A stretch of 64,000 bases of DNA from Hafnia alvei (GTDB lineage: Bacteria > Pseudomonadota > Gammaproteobacteria > Enterobacterales > Enterobacteriaceae), in contig NZ_CP139992.1 of the NCBI RefSeq assembly GCF_034424155.1, positions 2,806,012 through 2,870,011 of the forward strand, given 5' to 3'. The notes under the pieces are model-generated. The model searched no databases. It was not told where the DNA came from and saw only the letters and a list, made by a program, of their open reading frames with translations. This document shows positions 1 to 10,081 of this stretch, piece by piece (the stretch's first letter is position 1; each line of letters opens with the position of its first letter). The position numbers and the translations under genes are program-made.

Positions 1-2146
1 AGCCAGCGTGAATGCCGTTGAACCCCAAAAGGAAACGGATTCTAAAGCAGCCTATTCCGCATTAGCTGACATTCTGTCTGACACCAACAGCCGCGATGCG
101 CTGATTGCTGAACTGCGTGACAGCGCCAAAACCGGTAAACCACTGGCAGAAAAAAGCGCCAGTACTGTCCCTGCTGAAACCCGCGATGAAACCTTTGCTG
201 ACCAGCTTGATTCCAATATTCAAGGCTACCTCACCGTCGCGCAGAGCAAATTGGACAGGTTAATTACGGCGCTGAAATCGCCGCCGCATAAAGCGTTTAA
301 CCCCCAAACGTTTTGGCCTGCCCTCACTCATTTCCTGTTCACCGTTGCCGTGACCTTTGCGCTATTTTTAGCGATTCGTTTTTTTGCTACGCCGTTTTAT
401 AAGCGAATTGGCAGTTGGGGGCACAAAGCACGTGAGAAACGAGCAGACTGGGCGCGACGCCCAACCGCCATTATCAGCGCATTCGTCATTGATTTACTGA
501 TCCTGCTGTTTTGCGTCACCGCCGGAAACATTATCGCGACCACCTTCGGCACTAACAGTCCGGTTACGATGCGCCAGCAAGCCCTTTTCCTGAACGCTTT
601 TGCCCTGATTGAGTTTTTCAAAGCCATATTGCGCCTGATATTCGCGCCTAAATTTGACTATCTACGCCCGTTCCCTTTTAGCGACGCAACCGCAAAATAT
701 TGGAATACACGCCTCGCATGGCTAAGCGGCCTTATTGGCTATGGGTTGATGGTGGTGGTGCCTATTATTCAGGTGCAGCTCGGGGCTTCATCTGCCGTGC
801 TGGTGAACTTCTGCATTATGTTGGCTCTGACCGTTTATGCTATTGGCTTGATACTGGTCAACCGCCTGCGAATACAAAAAGAAATCACCGCGCTTGGCAA
901 CCGCTCGCTGGCCTTTTTCGGCGTATTTTTACATGCGCTTTCACACATTTGGCATATTCTGGCCATCGTTTATTTTCTGGTTCTGTTTTTACTGTCGCAG
1001 TTCGACCCCGGCAGCAGCCTCGCTTTCATGATGAGTGCCACGATTAAAAGCCTGATCGTCGTTGGCTCCGGTGCGCTTATTTCAGGCCTGCTCACCCGCT
1101 GGATCTCACGCCGCATCACGCTGCCTGCCGACATCAAGCTCAAATACCCGATGCTGGAACGGCGCGTAAACTCCTATATTCCTAGCGCGCTGCAAATCAT
1201 GCGGTTTATCGTTGTGGTGGCGATCCTGCTGTTCCTGCTCGATGCATGGCACATATTCGGCCTTCGGGCATGGCTAGACTCGGCCACCGGTGAAAAAATT
1301 ATCGGCGGATTGGTTCATATTCTGCTGATCATGTTTATTGCGGTTCTGGGATGGACACTGCTCGCCAGCGTGATTGAGCATCGGCTCAGCCTTGAAATGG
1401 ACAATCCCAAGCATCCCGGCGCACGCGAGCGCACGTTGCTGACGCTATTCCGCAATGTGTTATCCATCGTGATTACCACGATCACCGTGATGATCATCCT
1501 GTCACAGATCGGCATCAACATTGCACCACTGCTGGCGGGCGCTGGAGCATTAACGCTCGCCGTCAGTTTTGGTGCTCAAACGTTGGTTAAAGACGTCATT
1601 AACGGCATATTCATCCAGTTTGAAAATGGCATGAATACCGGTGAATACGTCACCGTATTTGGCATTACCGGCACCGTCGAGCGCATGACTATTCGTTCTA
1701 TCGGCCTGCGGGACGATTATGGCGTTTATCATCTGGTGCCCTACTCGTCGATCACCACCGTGGCTAACTATGCACGTGAATTCGGTGTATATCGCGCCAA
1801 CTACGTGATTAGTCGGGATGAAGATATCGAGAAAGCCAACGAAGTCTTGAAACAGGCGGTCGCTGAATTACGCGATAATCCGCGCTTAAAAAGCTTACTT
1901 ATTGGTGAACCCGCGTTTAACGGCGTGGTGAAATTGGATGATGTGTCATTTACGCTGCGCACGACAATTCGCACCGTTGCACTGCAACAGTGGACGATTC
2001 AATATGCGTTAGACAAACTGGTGAAAGAGCATTTCCAGCGGGCTGGAATTAAAACGCCGCATCAAAATGTTCAAATCAGCTATGCGGCACCGGAACAACA
2101 GGCTTTGTTACCACCGCAGAACGACACAAATAACGTTGAAAAATAA
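1..2146 (+). CDS. ybiO: MscS-family mechanosensitive channel YbiO (5' truncated)
   Basis: Large MscS-type inner-membrane channel that opens under membrane tension to release solutes on hypo-osmotic shock. The reading frame is open to the left edge. A GTG at base 8 could start a 712-residue product, but E. coli YbiO is about 741 residues and begins with a signal peptide, so roughly 30-35 N-terminal residues probably lie outside the window. A hydrophilic N-terminal part is followed by many membrane segments (from about residue 105). The conserved MscS pore helix and beta domain lie near residues 500-560 (motifs IAPLLAGAGALTLAVSFG, QTLVKDVINGIFIQFENG). The C-terminus is soluble. The convergent neighbour rlmF is the same as in E. 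coli. Identification is firm; only the start is missing. Confidence 0.93.
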   Translation, partial: ASVNAVEPQKETDSKAAYSALADILSDTNSRDALIAELRDSAKTGKPLAEKSASTVPAETRDETFADQLDSNIQGYLTVAQSKLDRLITALKSPPHKAFNPQTFWPALTHFLFTVAVTFALFLAIRFFATPFYKRIGSWGHKAREKRADWARRPTAIISAFVIDLLILLFCVTAGNIIATTFGTNSPVTMRQQALFLNAFALIEFFKAILRLIFAPKFDYLRPFPFSDATAKYWNTRLAWLSGLIGYGLMVVVPIIQVQLGASSAVLVNFCIMLALTVYAIGLILVNRLRIQKEITALGNRSLAFFGVFLHALSHIWHILAIVYFLVLFLLSQFDPGSSLAFMMSATIKSLIVVGSGALISGLLTRWISRRITLPADIKLKYPMLERRVNSYIPSALQIMRFIVVVAILLFLLDAWHIFGLRAWLDSATGEKIIGGLVHILLIMFIAVLGWTLLASVIEHRLSLEMDNPKHPGARERTLLTLFRNVLSIVITTITVMIILSQIGINIAPLLAGAGALTLAVSFGAQTLVKDVINGIFIQFENGMNTGEYVTVFGITGTVERMTIRSIGLRDDYGVYHLVPYSSITTVANYAREFGVYRANYVISRDEDIEKANEVLKQAVAELRDNPRLKSLLIGEPAFNGVVKLDDVSFTLRTTIRTVALQQWTIQYALDKLVKEHFQRAGIKTPHQNVQISYAAPEQQALLPPQNDTNNVEK

Positions 2147-2154
2147 TGGGTAAG

Positions 2155-2180
2155 AATGCCTCTCCATTTGGAGAGGCATT
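2155..2180. terminator. Stem-loop between ybiO and rlmF
   Basis: Perfect 11-bp inverted repeat (AATGCCTCTCC / GGAGAGGCATT) with a 4-nt ATTT loop, lying between the convergent stop codons of ybiO and rlmF. U-tracts on both sides are weak, so it may act as a poor bidirectional terminator or only protect the 3' ends. Confidence 0.55.
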
Positions 2181-2196
2181 AAAGATTCCGTGGAGA

Positions 2197-3144
2197 TTAG
2201 CGGATTTTACGCTTGTTCTCTGGCAAGAACGTCCATGCAATAAAGCGGCTAACTTTCTGCCCTTGAGACATTTCAATAGTGCGAACGTCCAGCGCTTCCA
2301 CCTCTTCCAAGGCTTCATAAATCGCAGGCAAGTTCTCCTGACGAGAAACCAAACTGGTGAACCAACCTACCTGCTTGGCAAAAGATTCGCTCTCTTCGAT
2401 CATTTTGGTGATGAACGCAACTTCACCGCCTTCACACCACAGCTCACCGGCTTTTCCACCGAAGTTCAGCACCGGTGCGCTGGCGTCACGACCCAAGTTA
2501 GTCAGTTTACGACGGGTGCCGCTCAGCGCATCTTCCGCAGAACGGTGGAACGGCGGATTACACATCGTGGCGGCATAATGCTCACCGCTCTTGATCGCCC
2601 CTTTCAGAATTTTGTTCGGGTCTTGCTGCTGGCGCAGACGAATATTTTTCGCTGCTTGCGGATTTGCCTTGATAACGGCACCCGCTGATTTTAGCGCCAC
2701 CGCATCGACTTCAGTACCGGTAAAACGCCAGCCATACGCGTGCTGGCCAATCAGTGGATAAATACAGTTTGCGCCAACGCCGATATCAAGAATGCATACA
2801 TTCTGCCCACGAGGAACCTGATAGCCGTGATCTGCCGCCAGCACATCAGCCAAATAATGCAGATAATCTGCACGGCCAGGGATCGGTGGACACAGATAGC
2901 CTTCTGGAATATCCCAGTGTTCAACCTGATAAAAATGCTTCAGCAAGGCGCTGTTTAATGCTTTCACCGCCAATGGATCGGCAAAATCAATGCTGTCATC
3001 GCCCCATTGGTTGCGGAAAACAAACGCTTTTAGCTCCGGCGAAGTTTCGCATAAAGTGGTGAAATCATAACGTTCACGATGAAGGTTACGAGGATGCAAG
3101 TTGGTTTTCTGTGCAGGAAAGTTCTTTTTCTTTGGATTTTTCAT
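2197..3144 (-). CDS. rlmF: 23S rRNA (adenine1618-N6)-methyltransferase RlmF
   Basis: S-adenosylmethionine-dependent enzyme that methylates N6 of A1618 in 23S rRNA. The 315-residue product is close to E. coli RlmF/YbiN (308). Visible motifs are the SAM-binding stretch [14 protein letters not shown] and the catalytic N6-methyltransferase motif NPPF (in MCNPPFH). The C-terminus contains the conserved run [18 protein letters not shown]. The lysine-rich start (MKNPKKKNF) precedes the conserved LHPRN block. No strong Shine-Dalgarno sequence is seen before the ATG, so the exact start is slightly uncertain. It is convergent with ybiO, as in E. coli. Confidence 0.95.
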   Translation of the reverse strand: MKNPKKKNFPAQKTNLHPRNLHRERYDFTTLCETSPELKAFVFRNQWGDDSIDFADPLAVKALNSALLKHFYQVEHWDIPEGYLCPPIPGRADYLHYLADVLAADHGYQVPRGQNVCILDIGVGANCIYPLIGQHAYGWRFTGTEVDAVALKSAGAVIKANPQAAKNIRLRQQQDPNKILKGAIKSGEHYAATMCNPPFHRSAEDALSGTRRKLTNLGRDASAPVLNFGGKAGELWCEGGEVAFITKMIEESESFAKQVGWFTSLVSRQENLPAIYEALEEVEALDVRTIEMSQGQKVSRFIAWTFLPENKRKIR

Positions 3145-3382
3145 TCGGCGATTTCGATCAACGTTAAGACATCATGAGTGTATTCCCCTATGCGCTTTGC
3201 CGCCTAAAAGCCGCCAGCGCCGTCGGTCAGAGGAATAAAATAGGGAAATTAGCCGGAGTATACCCTAAATGACTGGCGTTGCGTTAAGGGGCAGAGCCAG
3301 CACAGCCACACCGATAGCACCAAGCTGCACCTATTTATACTGTAAGCTGTTGCTAACTCTGTTCAATGCGTAAGGATGTTAT

Positions 3383-4018
3383 ATGTCTTCACCCTTTGAG
3401 TATTACAGCTATCAGCCTCGCCAAGGGCATGGATTAAGCCACGATCCGCTTAATGCCATTATTGGCCCCCGCCCAATTGGCTGGATCAGTTCAATCAGCG
3501 CCGACGGCAAACACAATCTGGCTCCCTACAGCTTTTTCAACTGTTTCAGCTACCATCCACCGGTGATTGGCTTCGCTAGCAGCGGCTGGAAAGACAGCGT
3601 GGCGAACATCAATGAAACCGGCGAATTTGTTTGGAATCTTGCGACGATAGAAACGGCAGAAGCTATGAACCAAAGCTCCGCGGCGCTCCCTCGCGGGGAA
3701 GACGAATTTGTATTTTCCGGCGTGAATATGCAGACCAGCCAATGGGTGAAGGCCGCGCGCGTTGCGGAAAGTCCGGTCAATTTTGAGTGCAAGCTAACGC
3801 AGTGTATTCAGTTGCAAGACCAATATGGTCAGCCATTTGATTCGTGGCTGATATTAGGTGAAGTTATCGGCATTCATATCGCGAAAAATCTACTCAACAA
3901 TCAAGGCGTATATCAAACCGCAGCGGCAAATCCTATTTTGCGAGCCGGAGGCCCTTCGGCCTATTACACGATCAGCGATGAAAATCGCTTTGATATGCTC
4001 CGGCCGATAATAAAATAA
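3383..4018 (+). CDS. Flavin reductase-like domain protein
   Basis: 211-residue protein of the flavin reductase-like (DIM6/NTAB, flavoredoxin) family, which binds FMN in a split beta-barrel and usually reduces flavin or acts as a partner reductase. Family features seen are the early GPRPIGWISS segment, NLAPYSFFNCFSYHPPVIGF and the later SPVNFECKL block. AAGGA lies 6 nt before the ATG. The gene stands alone: rlmF upstream is divergent and the next gene begins about 300 bp downstream. The true substrate cannot be read from the sequence. I do not recognise a named E. coli equivalent at this locus. Confidence 0.8.
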   Translation: MSSPFEYYSYQPRQGHGLSHDPLNAIIGPRPIGWISSISADGKHNLAPYSFFNCFSYHPPVIGFASSGWKDSVANINETGEFVWNLATIETAEAMNQSSAALPRGEDEFVFSGVNMQTSQWVKAARVAESPVNFECKLTQCIQLQDQYGQPFDSWLILGEVIGIHIAKNLLNNQGVYQTAAANPILRAGGPSAYYTISDENRFDMLRPIIK

Positions 4019-4053
4019 AACGTTTCAAGCGGTTAAAAAAAATACAATTAGAT

Positions 4054-4092
4054 ATATGAAGCCTTTTATATTAAATATATTGGGCTTCATAT
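4054..4092. terminator. AT-rich long stem-loop downstream of the flavin reductase gene
   Basis: A perfect 10-bp inverted repeat (ATATGAAGCC / GGCTTCATAT) encloses a 19-nt AT-rich loop, 36 bp after the stop codon. There is no clear T-run after it, so a terminator role is tentative. The rest of 4019-4314 is AT-rich and must hold the promoter of the next gene. Confidence 0.35.
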
Positions 4093-4314
4093 AGTTAGCC
4101 CAATAGCAGACATCTTCTCGTCATCATAATTCACATTAAATAAACATTTTTCATTTTTAATTAATCCCTTAGCAATAGAATTATTCATATCAAAAAGAAA
4201 TATCCCTGTATTTATTAATGGAAATATCATATTTTCTTCCTAGAAAAATCCTAATCAATAACGACAGGTGTTCCTTAATTTACTCAGGACCCAATTTTAT
4301 CTAGGAACAGCGGC

Positions 4315-5889
4315 ATGGTGTTACCCTCAGCCTTGTACAGAAAACCCGTTTCAACATCATTACGCATCTTGATATCAACGTTAATTGCGGCGCTTGTGGC
4401 CATTGTTTTCGTTATTCTGGCTGGACATGCTATACAGCACCAACGCCAAAACCAGCAATATGAATTGGCAAAAACAGGGCTGATGTACGCCACACATTTG
4501 GCCGATGACTTAGACCAAAAAATGGTCTCGCTTCTTCCTCTTACCGCGCTCGACTGTGAGAGCGTGGTGAACACCTTGGCAAGCAAAGCCGTATTCAGCG
4601 GCGGCGTTCGGGCCTATATTCTGGTTCGTGACGGCATTGCCGTTTGCTCAAGCGTCACACATAGCATGTCATCACCGGCATCAAAAATTTATCCCAAGCT
4701 TGACCTAAATCGTGATTCCGACATGGTGCTACAGCAGGGAACTCCGCTGGTTCCCGATCGCCCCGTGATTGCATTTTGGCACTCTATCGGTGATGGAACC
4801 CGCACCGGCGTATTGCTGACGCTGGATATCAATCCGGCGCCCTACATGCTGTTTTTTAGCCGTGAGCGCACCATCTCAGGCCTAGCGCTAACCATAAAAG
4901 ATCGTGCTATCAGCACTTTTGAGCCGAAAATCGTTGCCGAGAACGCGCTGCCCGCTCATCCCGATATCATTATGCAGGATGAAAAGAACCGCTTTACCTT
5001 CCGCCTTTATGGTAGCCCGTTATCAGCCGGCGATTTAGGCCTGCTTGGTCTTGTGACTTTGCTGGTTGCTATGGTGGCTTGGCTCATCACCTTCTATGTA
5101 CTATCGCAGCAAAGACGGCTCGATCGCGATATTTTACAAGGGATCAAGCGCGGTCAGTTTTTCCTTGTTTACCAGCCAGTCATTCATTCAGAGACTCAGC
5201 TGCCTGGGGGATTTGAAGCGCTGATTCGTTGGAAACACCCTAAACTCGGGTTGGTTCCACCAGACGAATTTATTCCCTACTGCGAATCCGAAGGGCTTAT
5301 CGATCGTTTGACCCAGCACATTATGGAGCTGGCGGCTCAAGACGCGCATCGACTGATCGATTTCGTGCCCAAAGGCACCAAGTTAGGACTGAATATTTCT
5401 CCTCTACACATGACGTTAGACAGTTTTAAAGCTGACGTGCGCCATTTCCTCGATTTGATGCCCACCGAGCATTTCATTCCGTTGTTCGAAATTACCGAAC
5501 GCAGCATGGTGCAAGACGGCGGCGCTGAGAAAATTTTCGATTGGCTGCACGCGTGTGGCATTGAACTGGCCATCGACGATTTCGGCACCGGCCACAGCGC
5601 ACTGATTTATCTCCAGCGCTACAAAATTGATTATTTAAAAATAGACCGCGGTTTTGTGAACTCTATCGGCTTAGAAACCGTCACCGCGCCGGTTTTAGAT
5701 GCGGTTCTGGAATTAGCACAAAAGTTGAAGCTACAAATCGTTGCCGAAGGGATAGAAACGGAGGAGCAGGCCGAATATCTGCGCCAACGCCACGTAGATT
5801 ATTTACAGGGTTATCTCTTCTGCCGCCCTCTTCCGTTGGAACAACTGTGCGATTACTATCAGCAGCACGTCAACGGTAAATTGGTCTGA
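4315..5889 (+). CDS. Membrane c-di-GMP phosphodiesterase, CSS-motif plus EAL domain
   Basis: Inner-membrane enzyme expected to hydrolyse c-di-GMP to pGpG. It has TM1 at about residues 16-37 and a periplasmic CSS-motif domain with C81 and the CSS triad at residues 111-113. TM2 is at about 240-263, followed by a cytoplasmic EAL domain from about 275. Active-site signatures are intact: EAL at 301-303 in GGFEALIRW, then NISPLHM, FEITERS, IDDFGTGHS, LKIDRGFV and VAEGIET. In E. coli CSS-EAL enzymes a periplasmic disulfide formed by DsbA/DsbB restrains activity; this protein has the same two cysteines. AGGA lies 8 nt before the ATG. The gene stands alone. Which E. coli paralogue (PdeB, C, D, G, N) is closest cannot be told here. 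Confidence 0.88.
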   Translation: MVLPSALYRKPVSTSLRILISTLIAALVAIVFVILAGHAIQHQRQNQQYELAKTGLMYATHLADDLDQKMVSLLPLTALDCESVVNTLASKAVFSGGVRAYILVRDGIAVCSSVTHSMSSPASKIYPKLDLNRDSDMVLQQGTPLVPDRPVIAFWHSIGDGTRTGVLLTLDINPAPYMLFFSRERTISGLALTIKDRAISTFEPKIVAENALPAHPDIIMQDEKNRFTFRLYGSPLSAGDLGLLGLVTLLVAMVAWLITFYVLSQQRRLDRDILQGIKRGQFFLVYQPVIHSETQLPGGFEALIRWKHPKLGLVPPDEFIPYCESEGLIDRLTQHIMELAAQDAHRLIDFVPKGTKLGLNISPLHMTLDSFKADVRHFLDLMPTEHFIPLFEITERSMVQDGGAEKIFDWLHACGIELAIDDFGTGHSALIYLQRYKIDYLKIDRGFVNSIGLETVTAPVLDAVLELAQKLKLQIVAEGIETEEQAEYLRQRHVDYLQGYLFCRPLPLEQLCDYYQQHVNGKLV

Positions 5890-6081
5890 ATTGCGTCGCT
5901 TTGCAAAGAACTTAGAACAAAAAGTGCAATGAATTGAAACTTTTATCCCTTGCTTGGCATAACATTGCTATTCTTGGTACATCCGCAGGGTTGCGGAGCA
6001 TTTAATGGCGTAAAACGCGATAGCCGCATAGTCATAGTTGCGCCGCGTAGCCATTGTTGACCTGATTGATATGTCATATAT

Positions 6082-6099
6082 GCCTAGAGCATTCTAGGC
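6082..6099 (+). promoter_or_regulatory. Hairpin in the yejA 5' untranslated region
   Basis: Perfect 7-bp stem (GCCTAGA / TCTAGGC) with a GCAT loop, ending 7 bp before the AGGAG ribosome-binding site of yejA. It could affect translation of the operon leader. In E. coli the sRNA RydC acts on yejABEF mRNA; whether this hairpin relates to that is unknown. Confidence 0.4.
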
Positions 6100-6122
6100 G
6101 TTAAGCAGGAGCTAACACATTC

Positions 6123-7949
6123 ATGTACTCGCGCCTTCTAAAGACCTTGTGCACGGTGGTCCCCATTGTGGCCGCCTTCAGTTTCAACCTTCGCGCAGAC
6201 GTCATTAACGAAAGCTACGCTTTTGCTATTTTAGGCGAGCCCAAATACAGCAGTGACTTCACTCACTTCGACTATGTCAATCCCGCTGCTCCCAAGGGCG
6301 GCGATATTACGCTTTCTGCGCTGGGCACCTACGACAGCTTCAATAGTTATGCCTCACGTGGCCACCCGGCGGTGCGTGCTAACCAGCTGTACGACACGCT
6401 GTTTACCAATTCAGCGGATGAAATAGGCAGCTACTATCCGCTGATTGGCGAAACCGTACGCTATGACGACAAATTCAGTTGGGCAGAAGTTAACATTAAC
6501 GCCGACGCACGTTTCCAAGACAACACCCCGATCACCGCACAGGACGTCCAATTCAGCTTTAATAAATTTATGACCGAAGGCGTACCGCAATATCGGAGTT
6601 ATTACCAAGGCGTAAAAGTTAAGGCGATTTCTCGATTAACCGTACGCTTTGAGCTTCCCAAGCCCGACAAAGAGATGATGCTCAGCCTGATTGGCGGCTT
6701 AAAGGTGATGCCAGAAAGTTTCTGGAAAAATCACAAATTATCCGAGCCACTCAATACGCCACCGCTCGGCAGCGGCCCGTACCGTATTTCTGATTATCGC
6801 CTCGGTCAGTTTGTCACCTATTCGCGGGTCACCAACTATTGGGCGGCAAATTTGCCGGTCAACCGTGGGCAATATAATTTCGACACCATTCGCTACGACT
6901 ATTATTTGGATGACAAAGTGGCCTTAGAGGCTTTCAAAGCGGGCGCTTTTGATTTCCGCATGGAGACGTCACCAAAGAACTGGGCAACACAGTATAGCGG
7001 CGGAAACTTTGCCAAAAACTACATTGTTAAATCCGACGAAACCAACCAGTCGGCACAGGATACACGCTGGCTAGCCTTCAATACCCAACGTCCTATTTTT
7101 GCCGACAGGCGAGTGCGTGAGGCGATTTCGTTGGCGTTTGATTTTGAGTGGATGAATAAGGCGCTGTATTACGACGCCTATCAGCGCACTAACAGCTACT
7201 TCCAAAATACCCAGTATGCCGCGCGAGGTTATCCTGATTCGGCGGAGCTGGCATGGCTCGCGCCGCTGAAAGGCAAAATTCCGGCGGAAGTGTTTAATCA
7301 GGTATATCAGCCTGCCGCTACCGACGGCAGCGGTAACGACCGCGAAAACCTGCTTAAGGCCACCAAACTGTTAGAAGACGCCGGTTGGACGATAAAAGAC
7401 CAACAACTTGTCAACAAAGCTACCGGAAAACCCTTCGCCTTTGAGCTGCTACTGCCAAGCAGCAGCAATTTCCAATATGTGATGCCGTTTAAACACAATT
7501 TGGAAAAGCTCGGTATTACGCTGAACCTGCGTGAAGTTGATACCTCGCAATACAGCAACCGCGTTCGTTCTCGTGATTTTGATATGTTCCCTACCGTATA
7601 CGGCGGCATGAACTATCCCGATCCTTCGCTGAAAATTCTCTGGCGCTCAGACTACATCAGCTCAACGTGGAACAGCGCGGGCGTGCAAGATCCCGCGGTT
7701 GATAGCCTGATTGATAGCATCATTAGCCATCAAGGCCAGCCAGACGCCCTACTCTCACTCGGGCGCGCATTAGACCGCGTACTGACATGGAATTACTACA
7801 TGCTGCCCATGTGGTATTCCAACCATGACCGCATTGCCTACTGGGATAAATTCTCGATGCCGGCTCTGCGTCCGGCATACGATCTCGGCTTTGATACATG
7901 GTGGTATGACATCAACCGCGCGGCGAATCTACCGCAACAACGGCGTTAA
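6123..7949 (+). CDS. yejA: Periplasmic oligopeptide/microcin C-binding protein YejA
   Basis: Solute-binding subunit of the YejABEF ABC importer, which takes up peptides and, in E. coli, microcin C. The 608-residue product has a cleavable signal peptide (about residues 1-25, cleavage probably after LRA) followed by an extracellular solute-binding family 5 domain. The fold is supported by [19 protein letters not shown] and [21 protein letters not shown] lies 11 nt before the ATG. It is the first gene of a four-gene operon, 11 bp before yejB. The long upstream gap (5890-6122) contains the operon promoter, but I cannot assign -10/-35 boxes with confidence. Confidence 0.95.
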   Translation: MYSRLLKTLCTVVPIVAAFSFNLRADVINESYAFAILGEPKYSSDFTHFDYVNPAAPKGGDITLSALGTYDSFNSYASRGHPAVRANQLYDTLFTNSADEIGSYYPLIGETVRYDDKFSWAEVNINADARFQDNTPITAQDVQFSFNKFMTEGVPQYRSYYQGVKVKAISRLTVRFELPKPDKEMMLSLIGGLKVMPESFWKNHKLSEPLNTPPLGSGPYRISDYRLGQFVTYSRVTNYWAANLPVNRGQYNFDTIRYDYYLDDKVALEAFKAGAFDFRMETSPKNWATQYSGGNFAKNYIVKSDETNQSAQDTRWLAFNTQRPIFADRRVREAISLAFDFEWMNKALYYDAYQRTNSYFQNTQYAARGYPDSAELAWLAPLKGKIPAEVFNQVYQPAATDGSGNDRENLLKATKLLEDAGWTIKDQQLVNKATGKPFAFELLLPSSSNFQYVMPFKHNLEKLGITLNLREVDTSQYSNRVRSRDFDMFPTVYGGMNYPDPSLKILWRSDYISSTWNSAGVQDPAVDSLIDSIISHQGQPDALLSLGRALDRVLTWNYYMLPMWYSNHDRIAYWDKFSMPALRPAYDLGFDTWWYDINRAANLPQQRR

Positions 7950-7960
7950 GAGGTGTTCTG

Positions 7961-9058
7961 ATGACCGCTTATCTTATTCGCCGTTTGCTTCTGATCATTC
8001 CCACTCTGTGGGCCATCATCACCATTAATTTTTTTATCGTGCAAATTGCCCCCGGTGGCCCGGTTGATCAGGCCATCGCCAATATCGAAATGGGGCAAAA
8101 CGCCGGTTTTGGTGCCGGTGGTGGCGCGCATGTCGGCGCCGCACACACAGGCATTGCCGCCAGCAACGTGGGTGAAGGCCAATATCGTGGCGCTCGAGGC
8201 CTCGATCCCCAGATTATTGCTGAAATTGAAAAGCGCTTTGGCTTCGACAAACCGCTCCACCAGCGTTACTTCGATATGCTGTGGAACTACATTCGCTTTG
8301 ATTTCGGCGATAGCCTGTTTCGTGGCGGCTCCGTAATGTCGCTGGTTAAGCAAAGCCTGCCGGTGTCCGTCTCCCTCGGGTTATGGAGCACTTTAATCAT
8401 TTATCTGGTGTCGATACCGCTGGGTATTCGCAAAGCCGTTCACAACGGTTCTCGATTCGATACCTGGAGCAGTACGCTGATCATTATCGGCTACGCTATT
8501 CCTGCATTTTTATTTGCCATCATGCTGATTGTGCTGTTTGCTGGCGGTAGCTATTGGGATTGGTTCCCCCTGCGTGGCTTAGTTTCCAGCAATTTCAGCT
8601 CGCTATCGTGGTATGACAAAATCACCGATTATCTCTGGCATATCACGTTGCCGGTGCTTGCCACCGTCATCGGCGGTTTCGCCAGTTTAACCATGCTAAC
8701 CAAAAACTCTTTTTTGGATGAAGTACGCAAACAATATGTGGTTACCGCGCGCGCCAAAGGGCTAGATGACAAAAAAATCCTTTATCGCCATGTGTTCCGC
8801 AACGCCATGCTGCTGGTCATCGCAGGCTTTCCAGCTACTTTCATCAGTATGTTTTTCACCGGTTCGCTGCTCATCGAAGTGATGTTTTCGCTTAACGGTT
8901 TAGGATTGCTGGGCTATGACGCTATTTTACAGCGTGATTATCCAGTGATGTTCGGCACGCTGTATATTTTCACCCTGCTGGGATTACTGCTGAATATCAT
9001 CAGCGACATCACCTACACGTTGGTCGACCCACGTATTGACTTCGAGGCTCGCCACTGA
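7961..9058 (+). CDS. yejB: ABC transporter permease YejB
   Basis: Inner-membrane permease of the YejABEF importer, 365 residues (E. coli 364). The DppB/OppB pattern is seen: N-terminal TM1 ([16 protein letters not shown]), a periplasmic segment that here is rich in Gly and Ala (about residues 45-70), then the permease core. The core carries the EAA-like motif ([25 protein letters not shown]) that contacts the ATPase. The last residues match E. coli ([10 protein letters not shown]). AGAGGTG precedes the ATG. The stop TGA shares one base with the ATG of yejE, which implies translational coupling. Confidence 0.95.
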   Translation: MTAYLIRRLLLIIPTLWAIITINFFIVQIAPGGPVDQAIANIEMGQNAGFGAGGGAHVGAAHTGIAASNVGEGQYRGARGLDPQIIAEIEKRFGFDKPLHQRYFDMLWNYIRFDFGDSLFRGGSVMSLVKQSLPVSVSLGLWSTLIIYLVSIPLGIRKAVHNGSRFDTWSSTLIIIGYAIPAFLFAIMLIVLFAGGSYWDWFPLRGLVSSNFSSLSWYDKITDYLWHITLPVLATVIGGFASLTMLTKNSFLDEVRKQYVVTARAKGLDDKKILYRHVFRNAMLLVIAGFPATFISMFFTGSLLIEVMFSLNGLGLLGYDAILQRDYPVMFGTLYIFTLLGLLLNIISDITYTLVDPRIDFEARH

Positions 9059-10080
9059 TGAAACTCAACCCAATCAATCAGGCGCGCTGGCAGCGTTTTA
9101 AAACCAATCGCCGTGGCTATTGGTCCATGTGGATCTTCCTGCTGGTTTTTATCATGAGCTTAGGCTCAGAGCTGATCGCCAACGACAAGCCGCTTCTGCT
9201 GCGTTATGACCAACACTGGTACGCGCCTTTCTTGGTCAACTATCCTGAAACCACGTTCGGTGGCGATTTCAAAACCGCTACCGATTATCAAGATCCGCTG
9301 ATCCGCAGCAATATTGAGCAACATGGCTGGGCAATTTGGGCGCCGATTCGTTACAGCTACAACAGCATTAATTTTGCCACCGAGGTGCCATTTCCTTCTC
9401 CGCCGTCTGCTCAGCACTGGCTCGGCACCAATGAGAACGGCAACGATATTTTAGCCCAGGTGCTGTACGGACTCCGAGTTTCTATTTTATTTGGCCTGAT
9501 GCTGACGGTGCTTTCTAGCGTGATTGGTATTACCGTGGGTGCCACGCAGGGCTTTTACGGCGGAAAAGTCGACCTTATCGGGCAGCGTTTTATTGAAGTC
9601 TGGTCAGGCATGCCAACCTTATTCCTGATTATTTTGCTCTCCAGCGTGGTTCAGCCTAACTTTTGGTGGCTGCTGGCAATCACGGTGATTTTTGGCTGGA
9701 TGGGGTTAGTCGGCGTGGTGCGTGCAGAGTTTTTACGCACGCGAAATTTCGATTATATCCGTGCCGCCCGCGCCATGGGGGTGAGCGATCGTACCATCAT
9801 GCTGCGCCATATGCTGCCTAATGCGATGGTCGCAACGCTGACGTTTTTACCGTTTATTCTGTGCGGCGCCATTACCACCCTCACCTCACTCGATTTTTTA
9901 GGCTTCGGCTTGCCTACAGGCTCTCCATCGCTCGGCAGTTTACTGCTGCAAGGTAAAAATAACCTGCAAGCGCCTTGGCTTGGCATTACCGCATTTGCCG
10001 TGCTGGCCATTTTGTTGTCGTTGCTGATCTTTATATTCGAAGCGGTACGTGACGCTTTCGACCCATCGAAGGTGAATTGA
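9058..10080 (+). CDS. yejE: ABC transporter permease YejE
   Basis: Second permease of the YejABEF importer, DppC/OppC type, 340 residues (E. coli 341). TM1 (about residues 20-40) is followed by a long periplasmic loop, then the binding-protein-dependent transport core containing the EAA-type coupling motif (IRAARAMGVSDRTIMLRHMLPNAM). The end of the protein (FIFEAVRDAFDPSK) matches the family. It starts inside the yejB stop codon (TGATG overlap) and ends one base before yejF, so the three genes are tightly packed and must be co-translated. Confidence 0.95.
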   Translation: MKLNPINQARWQRFKTNRRGYWSMWIFLLVFIMSLGSELIANDKPLLLRYDQHWYAPFLVNYPETTFGGDFKTATDYQDPLIRSNIEQHGWAIWAPIRYSYNSINFATEVPFPSPPSAQHWLGTNENGNDILAQVLYGLRVSILFGLMLTVLSSVIGITVGATQGFYGGKVDLIGQRFIEVWSGMPTLFLIILLSSVVQPNFWWLLAITVIFGWMGLVGVVRAEFLRTRNFDYIRAARAMGVSDRTIMLRHMLPNAMVATLTFLPFILCGAITTLTSLDFLGFGLPTGSPSLGSLLLQGKNNLQAPWLGITAFAVLAILLSLLIFIFEAVRDAFDPSKVN

Positions 10081-10081
10081 T

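Noticed and set aside
2146..2688. 180-codon plus-strand frame over rlmF
   Set aside because: Antisense to a well-conserved gene, and its start overlaps the ybiO stop. No recognisable domain.
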